In this document: positions 1-12,600 of the stretch, in pieces | Numbering within the stretch: the stretch's first letter is position 1 | How the letters are laid out: every line of letters starts with the position of its first letter | Assembly (NCBI GenBank): GCA_000151295.1 | Contig: GG745333.1 | Coordinates: 639,113-703,112, forward strand | Source: Allomyces macrogynus ATCC 38327 | Lineage: Eukaryota > Blastocladiomycota > Blastocladiomycetes > Blastocladiales > Blastocladiaceae | Direction of reading: 5' to 3' | DNA length: 64,000 nucleotides | The notes under the pieces: model-generated | What the model saw: only the letters and a program-made list of their open reading frames with translations | What the model was told of the DNA's origin: nothing | Databases searched by the model: none | Made by a program: the position numbers and the translations under genes

Positions 1-419
1 CTCCCCCTACCGTTCGTCCGCGGCTTGATACTCTTGTGATCGTGCACCACGACGGGGAGGTCCAAGATCTCGCTCCGATCTTGTCGCAACTGAAGTTCTT
101 GCGCAAGCTGATTAACACCAGGTGGACCATGGATCTGGCTCAAGCTCTCCCGCCCAAACTCGTTGAACTGCGTGTGTTTGGCGAAATCGGTGCGATGGGC
201 GTCAAGGCCCTCCTCGTGGCTAGAAATGAGCACAGCTCGATCCATGTGCTGGTCATGGAGTATGGGGGTTGGCTTGCATGGTGGACGCGCATTGGCGACC
301 GGCCGGTCTGGCTCGAGACGGCGATGCGCGTATGGATCATTGTTAAACCGGGCGATGCGAATCACAACGTTAAGCTGCATCGGCGTGCGCAGGGATGCGA
401 GCGCGTGCGCAACATGTGA
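1..419 (+). CDS. 3' end of an LRR-like protein gene (partial)
   Basis: The frame is open from the left edge of the window (position 3) to a TGA at 417-419, so this is probably the last exon of a gene that starts outside. The roughly 138 residues contain leucine-rich patches such as LPPKLVELRVFGEIG and LSQLKFLRKL, which look like leucine-rich repeats of an F-box/LRR type protein. No catalytic motif or membrane segment is visible. The family cannot be named from this fragment. A chance open frame is possible in such GC-rich DNA. Confidence 0.35.
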   Translation, partial: PPTVRPRLDTLVIVHHDGEVQDLAPILSQLKFLRKLINTRWTMDLAQALPPKLVELRVFGEIGAMGVKALLVARNEHSSIHVLVMEYGGWLAWWTRIGDRPVWLETAMRVWIIVKPGDANHNVKLHRRAQGCERVRNM

Positions 420-616
420 GATGAGGAAGTCGCATTGAGATGATTCGAGAGGTTATGTGTATTTGATTTGCTTCTCGTTGCTTTTGAGCTCGATCAAGAT
501 TGCATTGTCCAGTGGAGCGTTTCATTTCATGTTGTTTCCTGCATAACTTTCATAACGTTTCGACCAAGGGTTTCGTCACCACACCCGACCGGTCGCTACT
601 TGTCAGCGACAAGGCC
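420..616. other. Intergenic, convergent 3' ends
   Basis: This stretch lies between the plus-strand LRR-like fragment and the 3' end of the next minus-strand gene. It is AT-richer than the coding DNA around it, as expected of untranslated sequence. No gene is seen. Confidence 0.4.
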
Positions 617-1714
617 TCAAAACCGACAACACCCCGCCTTCCGCACCGTCTTCCCCAACCGCACCGTCTTCCCCAACCGCACCGTCTTCCCCAACCGCAC
701 CTTCTCCACCCAATTGAACGGCAAAGCTATTGGTACCCGACCCGTCCTTGGCCGCAGGCTTCCGAGCAAGAGCCGCACCATCCGCGCGTGCTCGTCTTGT
801 CCCTCGGGGTCCGTCGCGAGCCACTGCACACACTCGCCGTAAAACCGAAATTTCCGCACCGCCACGGCCGCACGGCGCCGGTGCTGGCCAAGCGCGCTCT
901 CTGTCGCCGCTGGCTGCGATACAACGCGCAGGACCGCAGGCGTCGCGGCCGGGTCGCAGCTGATTCGAGCAAACAGTTCGCAGAAATGATCGATCGCGCG
1001 AGATGCGGCGACGAGGTCGGAGAAGAGAGCGGCCGCGTCGGTCAGAACGAGCGGGAGCCGGTCGCGCGAGAGGGAGTAGGATGGGTGTCAAGTGCAGCAC
1101 GTGAGTTGGCTGCGAAGTCTCGCACCGTTGATGTATATCGGCGCACCTTTTCGGCCGTCTCCATGACCGTCGCGACCCACTCTTCAATGCCTTCATACTC
1201 GAAATCTTGGAGCGCCGCGGCCAAGGCTGGCGAGAGCGTCAACGCCGCCTGGCACACGCCGAGCGCATCGGGCGTCAAGTCGCCGCACAAGAGCGGGCCA
1301 GCGTTGCGCACGTTAATAGCACGTCGAGCAGGTTGAAGCTTAGCGTCGGATCAGGATCAAAACTGGCTCCCAAGCGACGAGACTTGCCCGATACTCGTGC
1401 GGGGCCGTAGAGTTTACGTGCTTCGGGAACGCGAGGACTTGCTCGGTGCCGACGAGCAGCGATGACACCAGTGGGTTCGGTTCGTCGCCTTGCACGAAAA
1501 TGGATGGTCGGTCTTGTGCGGTGGTACTGGATTGGTCCACTTTGCGCAAAGTCGGCCACCATGACTGCCAAAGCGGGATCAGGTCGGCAAGATTGGATGC
1601 CGACGTCGGATTGGTCACAATTACAGCGGGAGAGACGGATCGACTGTGATCCTGAATCTCATCTTGAAACTGGTCGACGAGACGGTTGTCGCGCTGAAGG
1701 GTACTGTTGGTCAT
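617..1714 (-). CDS. Hypothetical protein, multi-exon, unrecognised
   Basis: A minus-strand gene seems to run from ATG at 1714 to a stop at 617-619. Protein-like sequence falls in three frames: 1714-1340 (starts MTNSTLQRDNRLVDQF), about 1330-1110 (contains LCGDLTPDALGVCQAALTLS and DFEYEGIEEWVATVMETAEK) and about 1080-617 (contains RAIDHFCELFARIS and RFYGECVQWLATDPEGQDEH). At least two introns or frameshifts must therefore exist. I could not place convincing splice sites at 1270-1400 or 1070-1150. The alternating helical, leucine/alanine-rich pieces suggest an all-alpha fold, but I recognise no family. The C-terminus is built from an 18-nt repeat encoding VRLGKT three times. A decaying gene is an alternative. 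Confidence 0.4.
641..706. repeat. 18-nt tandem repeat, three copies plus a partial
   Basis: The unit ccgcaccgtcttccccaa occurs exactly at 641-658, 659-676 and 677-694, followed by a degraded partial copy. Read on the minus strand it encodes VRLGKT repeats close to the C-terminus of the hypothetical gene. The copies are identical, so the array is recent. Confidence 0.9.
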
Positions 1715-1852
1715 GATTGCGACTTAGTCACTTGTCAAGAAATGAAAGCGTCGATGTGACGACCCAAGCTTCTGAGCACAGATTCTTTGCAAGATGTTGA
1801 CAGCCTGACGGCAAGGCACAGAAAGAGATTGGGAAAATATTGTTAAAGGCAA

Positions 1853-3054
1853 TCATGTTGGACTCACGACATCCTGGACACCCTGTGCATTGACAGCGAG
1901 CAAGAGCGGCGGGAGGACGCGCGGGTGCACGAGCTGGCACTGTACAAACGTGGTCGACAGCGCGCTCGCACGAGCCTCGTCCACACCCTCTTCTGCCTCC
2001 GTCTCCTCGGCCGTGTCGAGTCGCGTCAGCACAAACCGAAAGGTCACAGATTTCCCAATCGCGGCACCCAACGTGTCGACAGCCTTGATGTGGAGGGCAT
2101 GCGCGATCGCCACTGGGTCGTGCGCATTGACTTGCCGTACAAGTTGAGCTACTGCATCGGCCGAGAGTCCCGACGTTGCTGTGGACCCGCGCGGTCGTCC
2201 GGACTGCGATCGCAGCACCGAACCCAAGTGACGGCGCGCAAACACTGCCCACGTTGACACAATCACGGTAACGCCGCGGTGCCGGATTCGCGCGAGTTGC
2301 GCGAGAATGGTACGTGACAGATCGTCGTATTCTTGCGGCACGGGCGCGGTCGCCGATTTGAGCGGCCACAAGAGCATCGACAGTGAGTCGATGATCAGGT
2401 ACCGCGGCGGCGACCAGGTGGGCGATGGTGGGTCCGACTCGATGCGGCGCGCGAGCGTGCGCAGGACCGCGAGGAACTGCTGGTGGTGGTCGACGCGGCA
2501 CACGGACACGCGGTTCAGCGCCGCACGTACAACGTCGTGCACGCCCGGATCGCGCTCGAGCTCGGCAATGATCTGAGCATCGTGGCCATCGAGCCCCTGC
2601 GCGGCGAGCACGCACTGCACGACGTGCGTGACCAGCGTTTGGTGCAGACGAATCGGGTCGAGGCGACGGTCCACGTCGATCACGACCGCGGGCGCTTCTT
2701 GGCCATACGCCGGGCTTCCGTCGGGGAGCGTGGTCGGAGAGAGGATCGTGAGGAGGAGATGCTGCATGATGGCCGACTTGCCCGACGCGGGACCACCGTG
2801 CAGCTCAATCAGGTCGCCGATTTTGCCGGCCACCGCCGTTGCTGGTATGGAACCGGCAAGGGCGTGCTGGCGGTGCTCGGTGGTCACGGTCTGGATCGGC
2901 TGATCAATGGCATCGAGATAGAATGGCGGGAGCGGCGGGCGCTCCGTCAGGCGAAAGAAGACCTATTCACGAGTATCGATCAAACCCACGTTCGTTGACA
3001 GTGATTTCGCCTGACCTCCGCCCGGTCGTTACAAGGTGTATGGACACGGCACAT
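1853..3054 (-). CDS. XRCC2: XRCC2-like RecA/RAD51-family DNA repair ATPase
   Basis: Probable RAD51 paralog of the XRCC2 type, which acts in homologous recombination repair with other RAD51 paralogs. The main exon (2962-1853) has the pattern GDLIELHGGPASGKSA, a Walker A loop preceded by the GDxxEhhG lead-in typical of XRCC2. It continues with VVIDVDRRLDPIRLHQTL, which matches the XRCC2 segment after strand 2, and a Walker B-like YLIIDSLSMLLWP. The length (about 380 aa) is slightly above animal XRCC2 (about 280). The start is uncertain because the main exon has no suitable in-frame ATG. A phase-consistent model starts at ATG 3054-3052, ends exon 1 at 3016, removes a 53-nt intron (3015-2963) and resumes at 2962. 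Another RAD51 paralog is less likely. Confidence 0.65.
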
Positions 3055-3623
3055 CAGTGGCGATTTATATACATCCAACGCAGACTCTCGCGCAAGACTG
3101 GCGGCGATTTGTCTTCGGCTTGGCCCTGAAGCGCTGCCAGCACGGTTGTCCCCGGCCGTCTGCACTTGATCCATGCTCGAGCCGGCCACGTCGAGGCAAT
3201 CGTAGGGAACTGCGCTCAGTCCAACGTTTCAGGCAGTCTTTTGTCGTCGGGATCGACGGGATGAAGCGCGTGGAGGTGGTTAACGACCGCAGTGACTTTC
3301 GAGACCTGGGCGTGAGCCGGCGTGAGCACGAGCTTCACAAAGCAACACAGGCACGCGTTTGTCACATGGTCTCGCACTGGAAGAAAGCGCGTCTCCCACC
3401 CATGTGCCTCTCACGTGTCTCTTGACGAGCTGATCAGCGTGTTTTGTGGGCTCGCCATCGTCGACGACGACAAACGCAGCTGCAGCGACTTTGTCGGCGA
3501 CGACGGCGACGACGGCGACGACGACGCCGTTGACGGGGCCGACTGCAACCTTCCGCATCTGCACCGCCTCCTCTCCACCATCCGCATTCATCGCACCCGC
3601 CATTGATCCGACCCATCTCGACC
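3055..3623. other. Divergent intergenic region, XRCC2-like / dynein
   Basis: The two genes are transcribed away from each other, so this 570-nt stretch should hold both promoters and the dynein 5' UTR. A minus-strand TATATAAA lies at 3064-3071, only 10 nt upstream of the proposed XRCC2 ATG, which is too close for an ordinary TATA box if that start is right. A GAC-rich simple repeat lies at about 3494-3528. No conserved coding sequence is seen. Confidence 0.4.
3494..3528. repeat. Short GAC/GGC simple repeat
   Basis: About 35 nt of repeated cggcgacga units lie upstream of the dynein start, in probable 5' untranslated DNA. The stretch is low-complexity and has no evident function. Confidence 0.7.
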
Positions 3624-6600
3624 ATGAACTCGTCCGACCGCCCCGTCCCGGGCCTGGCTCGCTTGCCCTCGTCATTCAGCGACCCTGCGTCGCCGCACCT
3701 TACCGCTCCGTCTCCGAACAGCCCTCGCGGCGTCCTTGCAGCTGCTGGACAGCCCGAAGCGCTCCGCAACGCCCTGACCGGCCGGCTCTACACGCAGGTC
3801 CGCGGAGCAGAGCCCCCGGCATTCGTACTTTCGTCACAGGCGCTGCTCTACTCTCCCGTCAAGGCTGCCCCACGTCGCCCTCTCGTGCAAGCCACCTCCA
3901 GTTCACCAGCTACCGCCACCGTCGCACCGTTGACCGGGGCACCACCATCAAGCTACGGCACTGGACCCGCAAGGATCCCCAATGCCGCCCCGTTGCCACC
4001 ATTACGCACGCCCGGTGCGCCCGAAGGCTACTCGGTGCGACGACGGCGCGAAAAGCGTCCTCCGCTCGACGACCGCTGCGCCGTTTCGCCGGGGACCGAT
4101 GCAGTGACAGGAAAACCGCTGTCGCCGCATTCTGTGCTGCCGTCCATTCCGGCCCCACCGCCGGGCGACGCGCCGTCGTCGGCCAAGCGGCCGCGCACGC
4201 GGCAGTACGAAGCGTTGGTCCAGGATCTGCGCCATGCCACGACGCGCGCCATGACCTCGCCGTTTGATTTCATTCGCGCCTTGCAGCAGGGTGGCGCGCA
4301 TCGCCCGCAACTCGAATTTGTCTACATGCGGCCCGTCAATCGCGATCCGGCCATTTACAACCCGTACGACCTCGTCATTACAGAGTACGAGAACGTCGAC
4401 AAGAATGATTTTTACACGCTGTCTGAGTCGGTGCGTGCTCGCCATCTTTTTCTCTCATCGTGCTGTCGGCGGCACACAGTTTAACCGCTTTTTCGCTGCG
4501 GAATAATAGGGCGTTACGCACTTCACGTCGACTGCGACCGATTTTACGCCGCTCCAGCAGTGGATTCGGGAGCACCGCGTATTCAATGCTATGATCAAGG
4601 TCCGCTTCTTTGCGCAGTACAGGCTGTGGAAGTCGTTTACGACCTGGCACAAGAACGTGCGCCGCACCAAGCTCGCTGCCGCGCGCAAGCAGGTGCAGCG
4701 CAAGCTCTTTGGACTTGACGCACCGCTCGCACGCGGTGTCGCACGGACACGCGCCGCATGTACGGCCCTGCTCGAACAGTCGCTGCTACACGCGCCAGCC
4801 GACCAGCCATGGGACCTGCACGCGTTTGTTCAGGACCAGGCCGAGCATTTGCGGTCGCGCATGACAGCGACGCTCGCGCAGTTTGATGCCGACGTGCGCG
4901 CTATTGTTGTTGAAGCGTGCCAGGAGGCGCTACTGGCCGCCAATTGCTCGCTCGATAAGGCCGAAGCCGAGGCGCTCACGTTCACGCAGCAGGCCGCGCG
5001 TCGCTCCGAGTGCCGGCGGCTCGAGCGGTTTGTCAAACTCGTCGACTACTTGAAGTTCCACACGCTGCACATGCTCGTTGTTTCGGCCAGCCGCCAGCTG
5101 CTCTTGGTCTTGCTCGGTCGCTGCACGTCGGCCGAGATTCAGGCTGGACCCGACGACGCCGAGAACTTGTTTTACCATGTGCCGACGTTGGCGCTCGCTC
5201 TCGCCGGGTATGAATCGTTTGCGGGTGTTGTCGCCAAGCTCCTGCCCGGGCTGTCGGCGGGCCAAGAGATGGATGGCGATGGCGACGTACCGCAGCGCAC
5301 ATTCTTGGACGTAATCCAGGCCGCGGCCGTGGGTGCGGCACCGGCGCGCAAGCAGCCGCTGTTCCGCGTCGAGCTCGGCATTGACGGTGGTCACTTGGCC
5401 TTGGTACCGACGATCAAGGACCTGTTCCAGGTCATCGACCAGCTCAGCAAGCAGCACCTCGCGTGCGTCGAGACCGTGTCGACGCTGACCAACTCGATCG
5501 ACTTTATCTTTTCGGGCGAGTCGTTTGAGGACCCGGATTTCACCGAGGGCCCGAGCCTGGCGCAGATCATCAACGACGACATTTACTACACGGCGCTCAA
5601 CGAGCGGATTCGCGCGGCGCTCGCGGGTAACTACAAGGCCGTGCAGACGTTCACGCTCGAGTTTGAGCAGTACCGCGACATGTTTGTGCAGAACCATAAA
5701 CTTGACCTGGCCGGGATCGCCGCGGGCACGGTGCAGTTCCCGGGCGTCGACGAGACGACGCGTGGTCTGACGACGGCCTTTTTCGAGCAGTCGCTCGCCG
5801 TGTTTGCCGACCAGATCAAGCGCATCAAGGCGCTGTCGGCGACGACGGTGGTGACCAATTTCCTCGCCGATATTGCGCAGTTCAAGGCCACGATTCTGCC
5901 GTCGCCGCAAAAGTGTTTCCAGGACATCACGGCCATGATCCCGACACTCGCGCGCGACAAGAACGAGGTGCTGCTCAACGAGCTCAATTTCTCCGTTAAA
6001 GTGCTTGGGTCGCAGCCGCACACGGTCGAGGCCTTTGTCGAGTACCTCGCGCACCTCGACAAGGTCAAGGAGGAAAAGGACGCGCTCGAGGCGCGGTACC
6101 AGGAAGTGTCCAAACTCTACTCGCTCATTGACCAGTACGCGCTGCCGATTGTGCCCACGGACCTGGCCATGTTCCAGACATTGCGGCCAACGCTGCGACA
6201 ACTGCGCGAGGCCGTCGACCTGGCCGACGAGACGCGTGACGACTCGATTGCGCGGTTCTCGGGCGAGCTCGAAAAGCTGTATGCCGATTTGATCACGCAG
6301 GTCAACGACGTGCGCGCCCGTGCGCAAGACCCAATGATCTTGAACCCGGCGTCGCCTGTCGACCAGGTCATGGGGTACCTCGGTGACTTGGGGCAGCAGT
6401 TTACGACGCTGCTCGCGCTCGCCGACCAGTATGCCGAGTACCAGGCGCAGTTCAAGGTGGCGCCGACGCGCAGTGCCGAGCTCGAGGAGGCCAAGCAGGA
6501 CCTCGACATGAAGACGGCGCTCTGGGAAAGTTTCCAGAAATGGGACGAGCTCACGCGCGCGTGGGACCTGTCGCCGTTCGAAAAGATCAACACCGAGGAC

Positions 6601-9600
6601 ATGGCCGCGCAGATCAATGGGTACATGAAGACCATCTACAACCTCGACAAGGGTTTGCCGCCCAACGAGGTCGTGCCCAAGCTCAAGCAAATGGTCGAGA
6701 CGTACCGTGCCATGTTCTCGACGATTGTCGATTTGCGCAACCCGGCACTCAAGGCGCGGCACTGGGACAAGATCCAGGAAACGATTGGCAAGACGATTGC
6801 GCGCGACGAGACGCTCACGCTCGCCGTTTTGCGCGAGGCCAATGTCTTCAAGTTCAAGGAGGAGATTTCGGGCATTTCGGGCCAGGCGTCGAGCGAGGCC
6901 GCGCTCGAGGAAATGCTGCAAAAGATTGTGCGCACGTGGTCCGACACCGAGTTCATCGTGCTGCCCTACCGCGACAACAAGGACGTCTACATTCTCGGCG
7001 GCGTCGAGGACATTCAGACGTTGCTCGAGGACTCGCAGGTCACGCTCGCAACTATCAAGGCGTCGCGGCATCTCGGGCCCATCAAGTCGGACGTAGAAAA
7101 GTGGGACAAGTCATTGTCGCTCTTCTCCGACACGCTCGACGCGTGGATGGTGTGCCAGCGCAACTGGCTCTACCTCGAGTCCATCTTCTCAGCGCCGGAC
7201 ATTCAGAGGCAATTGCCCGAGGAGGCCAAGATGTTTGCGCAGGTCGACCGCAACTGGAAGGACATTATGCGGCGCGCGGCACGGCACCCGAATGCGATGA
7301 AGTGCGGCACGACGCCCGGCACGCTCGAGACGCTGCAGCAGAACAACGAGTTCCTCGAAAAGATTCAAAAGTGTCTCGAAGAGTACCTCGAGTCGAAGCG
7401 GCTGCTGTTCCCGCGATTCTACTTCTTGTCGAACGACGAGCTGCTCGAGATCCTGTCGCAGACTAAGAACCCGCAGTCGGTGCAGCCGCATCTCGGCAAG
7501 TGTTTTGACGCGATCAAGTCGCTCGAGTTCTCGCCCGAACCCAAAAGCATTGATATTTTGGCCATGATCTCGCCCGAGGGCGAAAAAGTCACGTTCAACA
7601 AGCCGCTCAAGGCGCGCGGTAACGTCGAGACGTGGCTCTCGGCCGTGGAAGAGACCATGTTTGCGACGGTGCGCCGCATGCTCAAGGTCGCGCTTGCCGA
7701 GTTTACGCCTGAGGACCGGCCGAAATGGCTGCTCGAGCACGCGGGCCAAGTCGTCTTGACGGCGTCACAGATCATGTGGTGCGTCGAGGTGTCGCAGGCG
7801 CTCGAGAGCGACAAGCCCATCGAGGCGCTGCGGCAGTTCAAGGAAAAGTCGATTGCGAACCTGTCGCAGGTCGCGGCGATTGTGCGCGGCGACTTGACCA
7901 AACTGCAGCGTGCGGTGCTCGGTGCGCTGATTACGATTGACGTGCACGCGCGCGATATTTTGATTGAAATGGTCGAGACGAGTGTGTCGTCGCTCAACGA
8001 TTTCGGGTGGCTCAAGCAGCTGCGGTACTACTGGGATCCGGACACGGACGTGTGCGTCGTACGCATGTCGGACACGGCTTTCAATTACGGCTGCGAGTAC
8101 CTCGGGTGCTCGCCGCGTCTCGTCATCACGCCGCTGACCGATCGATGCTACCTGACGCTCACGGGCGCGATTGCCATCAATCTTGGCGGGTCGCCGCTGG
8201 GCCCTGCTGGTACGGGCAAGACAGAGACGGTCAAGGACTTGGCCAAAGCCCTAGCGCGGCAATGTGTCGTCTTCAACTGTTCCGACTCGCTCGACTACAA
8301 GATGATGGGCAAGTTCTTTGCTGGGCTCGCACAGTCGGGCGCGTGGTGCTGCTTTGACGAGTTTAACCGCATCGACATTGAAGTGTTGTCGGTCATTGCG
8401 CAGCAGTTGCTCACGATCAAGACGGCCAAGGACGGCAATGTGGCGCGGTTCATGTTCGAGGGCAAGGAAATCAGGCTCATCCCGTCGTGCGCGGCTTATA
8501 TCACCATGAACCCGGGCTACGCTGGCCGTCAGGAGCTGCCTGACAACTTGAAGGCTCTCTTCCGGCCGATTGCCATGATGATTCCAGACTATGGCCTGAT
8601 TGCCGAAATCATGCTCTACTCGGAAGGGTTCGAGGACGCCAAACTACTCGCCGGCAAGGTCGTCAACCTCTACAAGCTCTGCTCGGAGCAGCTGTCGCAG
8701 CAGGACCACTACGATTTCGGCATGCGCGCCGTCAAGTCGGTGCTGGTCATGGCCGGGCAGCTCAAGCGCGCGAACCCGACAATTTCCGAGAACGTCGTCC
8801 TGATCCGGTCGCTGCGCGACTCAAACTTGCCTAAGTTTTTGGCTGACGACGTGCCGCTGTTCCTCGGCATTTTGCAGGACTTGTTCCCGGGCGTTGTCAT
8901 TCCGGACCAGGATTTCGGCGCGCTCAAGGCCGCGATCGAGCAGGTGCTCGCAGCAAGAAACTATGTCGTCGTGCCCAAATTTGTCGACCGCATCATTCAG
9001 CTCTACGACACGACACGCGTGCGGCACGGTGTCATGCTCGTCGGACCGACGGGTGGCGGCAAGACGGTCGCGTACCAGGTGCTCGCCGAGGCCATGTCGG
9101 TCCTGCACAAAACCAAGCCCGACACATTCGAGGCCGTGCAGCTGTCGATTCTCAACCCAAAATGCATCACCATGGACGAGCTCTACGGCGCCGTGAACCT
9201 CGCGACCATGGAGTGGAAGGACGGGTTGATTGGCAACGTGACGCGGCAGCAAGTCGCTGACCCGAGCCCAGACGAAAAATGGACCGTGTTTGATGGGCCC
9301 GTCGACGCGCTGTGGATTGAGAACATGAACACGGTGCTCGACGACAACAAGCTCTTGTGTCTGACCAATGGCGAGCGCATCAAGCTGTCGAACTCGATCC
9401 GCATGATGTTTGAGGTCATGGATCTTGCGGTTGCGTCGGTACGTGCTCTTGATTATGTCCCCTTTTGCGCGCCAGAATTGCAAATCTGACGTTGGTTTCC
9501 CCTCGTTTGCTAGCCCGCTACGGTCAGTCGATGCGGCATGGTCTACATGGACCCGGCCAACTTGGGCTGGCGCCCGTCGGTCACGCGCTGGCTCTCAACC

Positions 9601-12600
9601 CAGTGCGGGATGCTCTCGCCCGAGCAGCAAGACTTTGTCAACTTGCTCATGGAGCACAGCATCGACGAAGGGCTCAAGTTTGCGCGTAAGCAAAAGGAGC
9701 TGGTGCCGACTGTCAACCTGAACCTGGTCGCATCGCTGTGCCGGCTCATGTCGACGTTTTTGACTGAGGTCGACTGGAAACCCATGGGCGAAAGCGACTG
9801 GAAGGCGCTGCTGGGCTACCTGTTTATCTTCTGCTTCACGTGGTCGATTGGCGGCACGATGCACGAGTCGTGCCAGGACCTGTTTGACACGTTTGCGCGC
9901 GAGCTGTTTGAGCATGGGCCGACCGTCGATTGCCCGATCCCGGGCGGGTCGACGATTTACTCGTTTTATGCGCACGTCAAGCAGCGCACGCTCGCGCCGT
10001 GGGACGACCTCGTCACGCCGTTCCAGTATTCGCCGACCGTGCCCTACTTTGAGATCATGGTGCCGACCATGGACACGGTCCGGTTCCAGTACCTGACGGA
10101 ACGACTGCTGCAAAACGCGTTCCCGACGCTACTTACCGGGTCAACGGGTGTGGGCAAGTCGGTGATCGTGCAGGACCTGATTGCGCGCACCGCCAAGGTC
10201 AAGAACTATTTGCCCATCTCCCTCAGCTTTTCGGCGCAGACGACGAGTGCCATGACGCAGCAATACCTGGAACTCAAGCTCGAAAAAAAGAAAAAGAACA
10301 TCATGGGCGCGCCTGTCGGCTCGCGCATCGTCGTCTTTGTCGACGACCTTAACATGCCCAAGCTCGACACGTACGGCGCGCAGCCGCCGATCGAGCTACT
10401 GCGGCAGTTCATCGACATGGGCGGATTCTACGACCGGGACAAGCTCACGTGGAAGATTGTCGAGGACGTGAGTCTGCTCGCCGCGTGCGCGCCGCCGGGC
10501 GGTGGGCGCAACTCGATCACGCCGCGATTGATTCGGCACTTCAACGTGCTCAACATCCCGATGCCGTCGGACGCTAGCCTGGCGCGGATTTTCAAGAGCA
10601 TTCTCGACGGATTCCTCAAACCCTTTTCGTCAGACGTGCGGTCTGTGTCCGAGGCCGTGGTCAACAGCAGTATCGAGCTATACAACCGCATGTGCGCCGA
10701 GCTGCTGCCGACGCCCGCCAAGTCGCACTACACGTTCAACTTGCGCGACTTGTCCAAGGTCATTCAAGGCATCACGCAAATCAGGCCCGTCAACATCACG
10801 ACGCGCATGAACGCGGTCTCTGTGTTTGCGCACGAGGCCGCGCGCGTGTTCCACGACCGCTTGATCGACCAGCCTGACCGCGCCTACTTTGGCAAGCTCA
10901 TGGAAGAGCTCGTTTCGAAAAACTTTTCCGAGACCCTGTCGTCGGATCCGATCTTGTTTGGCGATTTCGGTAAGCGCGGCGTGCCGCGCGAAGAGCGCGT
11001 ATACGCGCAGTTTACCGACATGGGCGCGCTCGGCACGCTACTTGAAGACTACCTCGAAGAGTACAATGTGACTTTGTCGCGCGACATGCGGCTCATCTTC
11101 TTCCTCGACGCCAAGCAGCACGTGGCCCGGATTTCGCGCATTATCCGACAACCGCGCGGCAACGCGCTGCTGGTCGGGATCGGCGGCACGGGCAAGAAAT
11201 CGCTGACGCGGCTTGCGTCGCACATGGCCGAGTACCAGTGCATCGAGATTGAGTTGACGCGGACCTACGGCACGGTCGAGTGGCGCGAGGACATCAAGAA
11301 GCTCTATCGGATTGCGGGCGTGGAGGGCAAGAACACGGTGTTTTTGCTCAACGACACGCAAATCAAGACCGAGGCGTTCCTCGAGGACATCAACGGCATT
11401 CTCAACACTGGTGACGTGCCGAACCTGTTCGACATGGACGAGCGCGAGCAGATTATTGGCAACCTGCGGCCGATTGCGCGCGACAAGGGGTACCCGGAGG
11501 ACCGCGATTCAGTCTACCAGTTCTTTGTGAACCGCGCGCGGGACAACTTACACATTGTGTTTGCTACGAGTCCCGTCGGCGACACGTTCCGCAACCGGTG
11601 CCGCATGTTCCCGTCGCTCGTCAACTGCTGTGCGATCGACTGGTTTGACGAGTGGCCGCGCGAGGCGCTGCTGTCCGTGTCGAAGCGGTTCCTCGAGTTT
11701 GTCGATCTCGGGTCCGACGACATGAAGGAGAAAATGTCAACGCTGTGCGTTGACGTGCACACGTCCGTCTCGACCATGGCCGCGCGGTTCTACGCCGAGT
11801 TGCGCCGCCGGTTCTACACGACGCCGACCAGTTACCTCGAGCTTATCAGCTTGTACATTGGGATGCTGCAGGAGAAGCGCAAGGAGATTGGCGCCGCGCG
11901 CGACCGGTTGCAGAATGGGTTGCACAAGCTCACCGAGACCAACGAGCTCGTCGCCAAAATGCAAATCACGCTGCAGCAGCTTGGCCCGGAACTCAAGCAA
12001 AAGGCGGCCGACGTGGAGACGCTCATGATCAAGATCGCCAAGGATCAGGAGACGGCTGATGGTGTCAAGAAAGTCGTGGCCGAAGAGGAAAAGGTCGTCA
12101 AGCTGCAGGCCGAGCAGACCGAGGCGATTGCGCGCGAGGCGCAAAAGGATCTCGACGAGGCGCTACCAGCACTCGAAGCGGCCTACAAGGCCCTCGACTC
12201 GCTCGAAAAGAAGGACGTGGCCGAAATGAAGGCGTTTGCTAAGCCACCCGATCTCGTCGTCATGGTCTTGGAGGCCGTATGCATCTTGTTCAAGGTCAAG
12301 CCCGATTGGGACAGCGCCAAGAAGCTGCTCGGCGACCCACAGTTTTTGAAAAAGATTCAAGACTACGACAAGGACTCGGTCAACGACGCGCTCGCCAAGA
12401 AGCTGAAAAAGTACATTGAGAACCCGAGCTTCACGCCCGAGGCCGTCGAAAAGGTGTCTCGCGCCGCGCGATCGATGTGCATGTGGGTGCTCGCCATGGA
12501 TATTTACACGCGCGTGAACAAGGAAGTCGAGCCCAAGCGCAAGCGGCTGACCGAGGCGCAGAGCAGTCTCGAGACGACCAAGGCCAAGCTCGACGAAAAG

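Noticed and set aside
3064..3071. TATATAAA as the TATA box of the XRCC2-like gene
   Set aside because: It lies only 10 nt upstream of the proposed ATG, so a start site 25-30 nt downstream would miss that ATG. It is retained only as an observation in the intergenic entry.
4930..7071. 713-codon minus-strand open frame inside the first dynein
   Set aside because: It is antisense to the dynein linker and is rich in Arg, Leu, His and Val, as expected from the reverse of GC-rich coding DNA. It has no domain motif.
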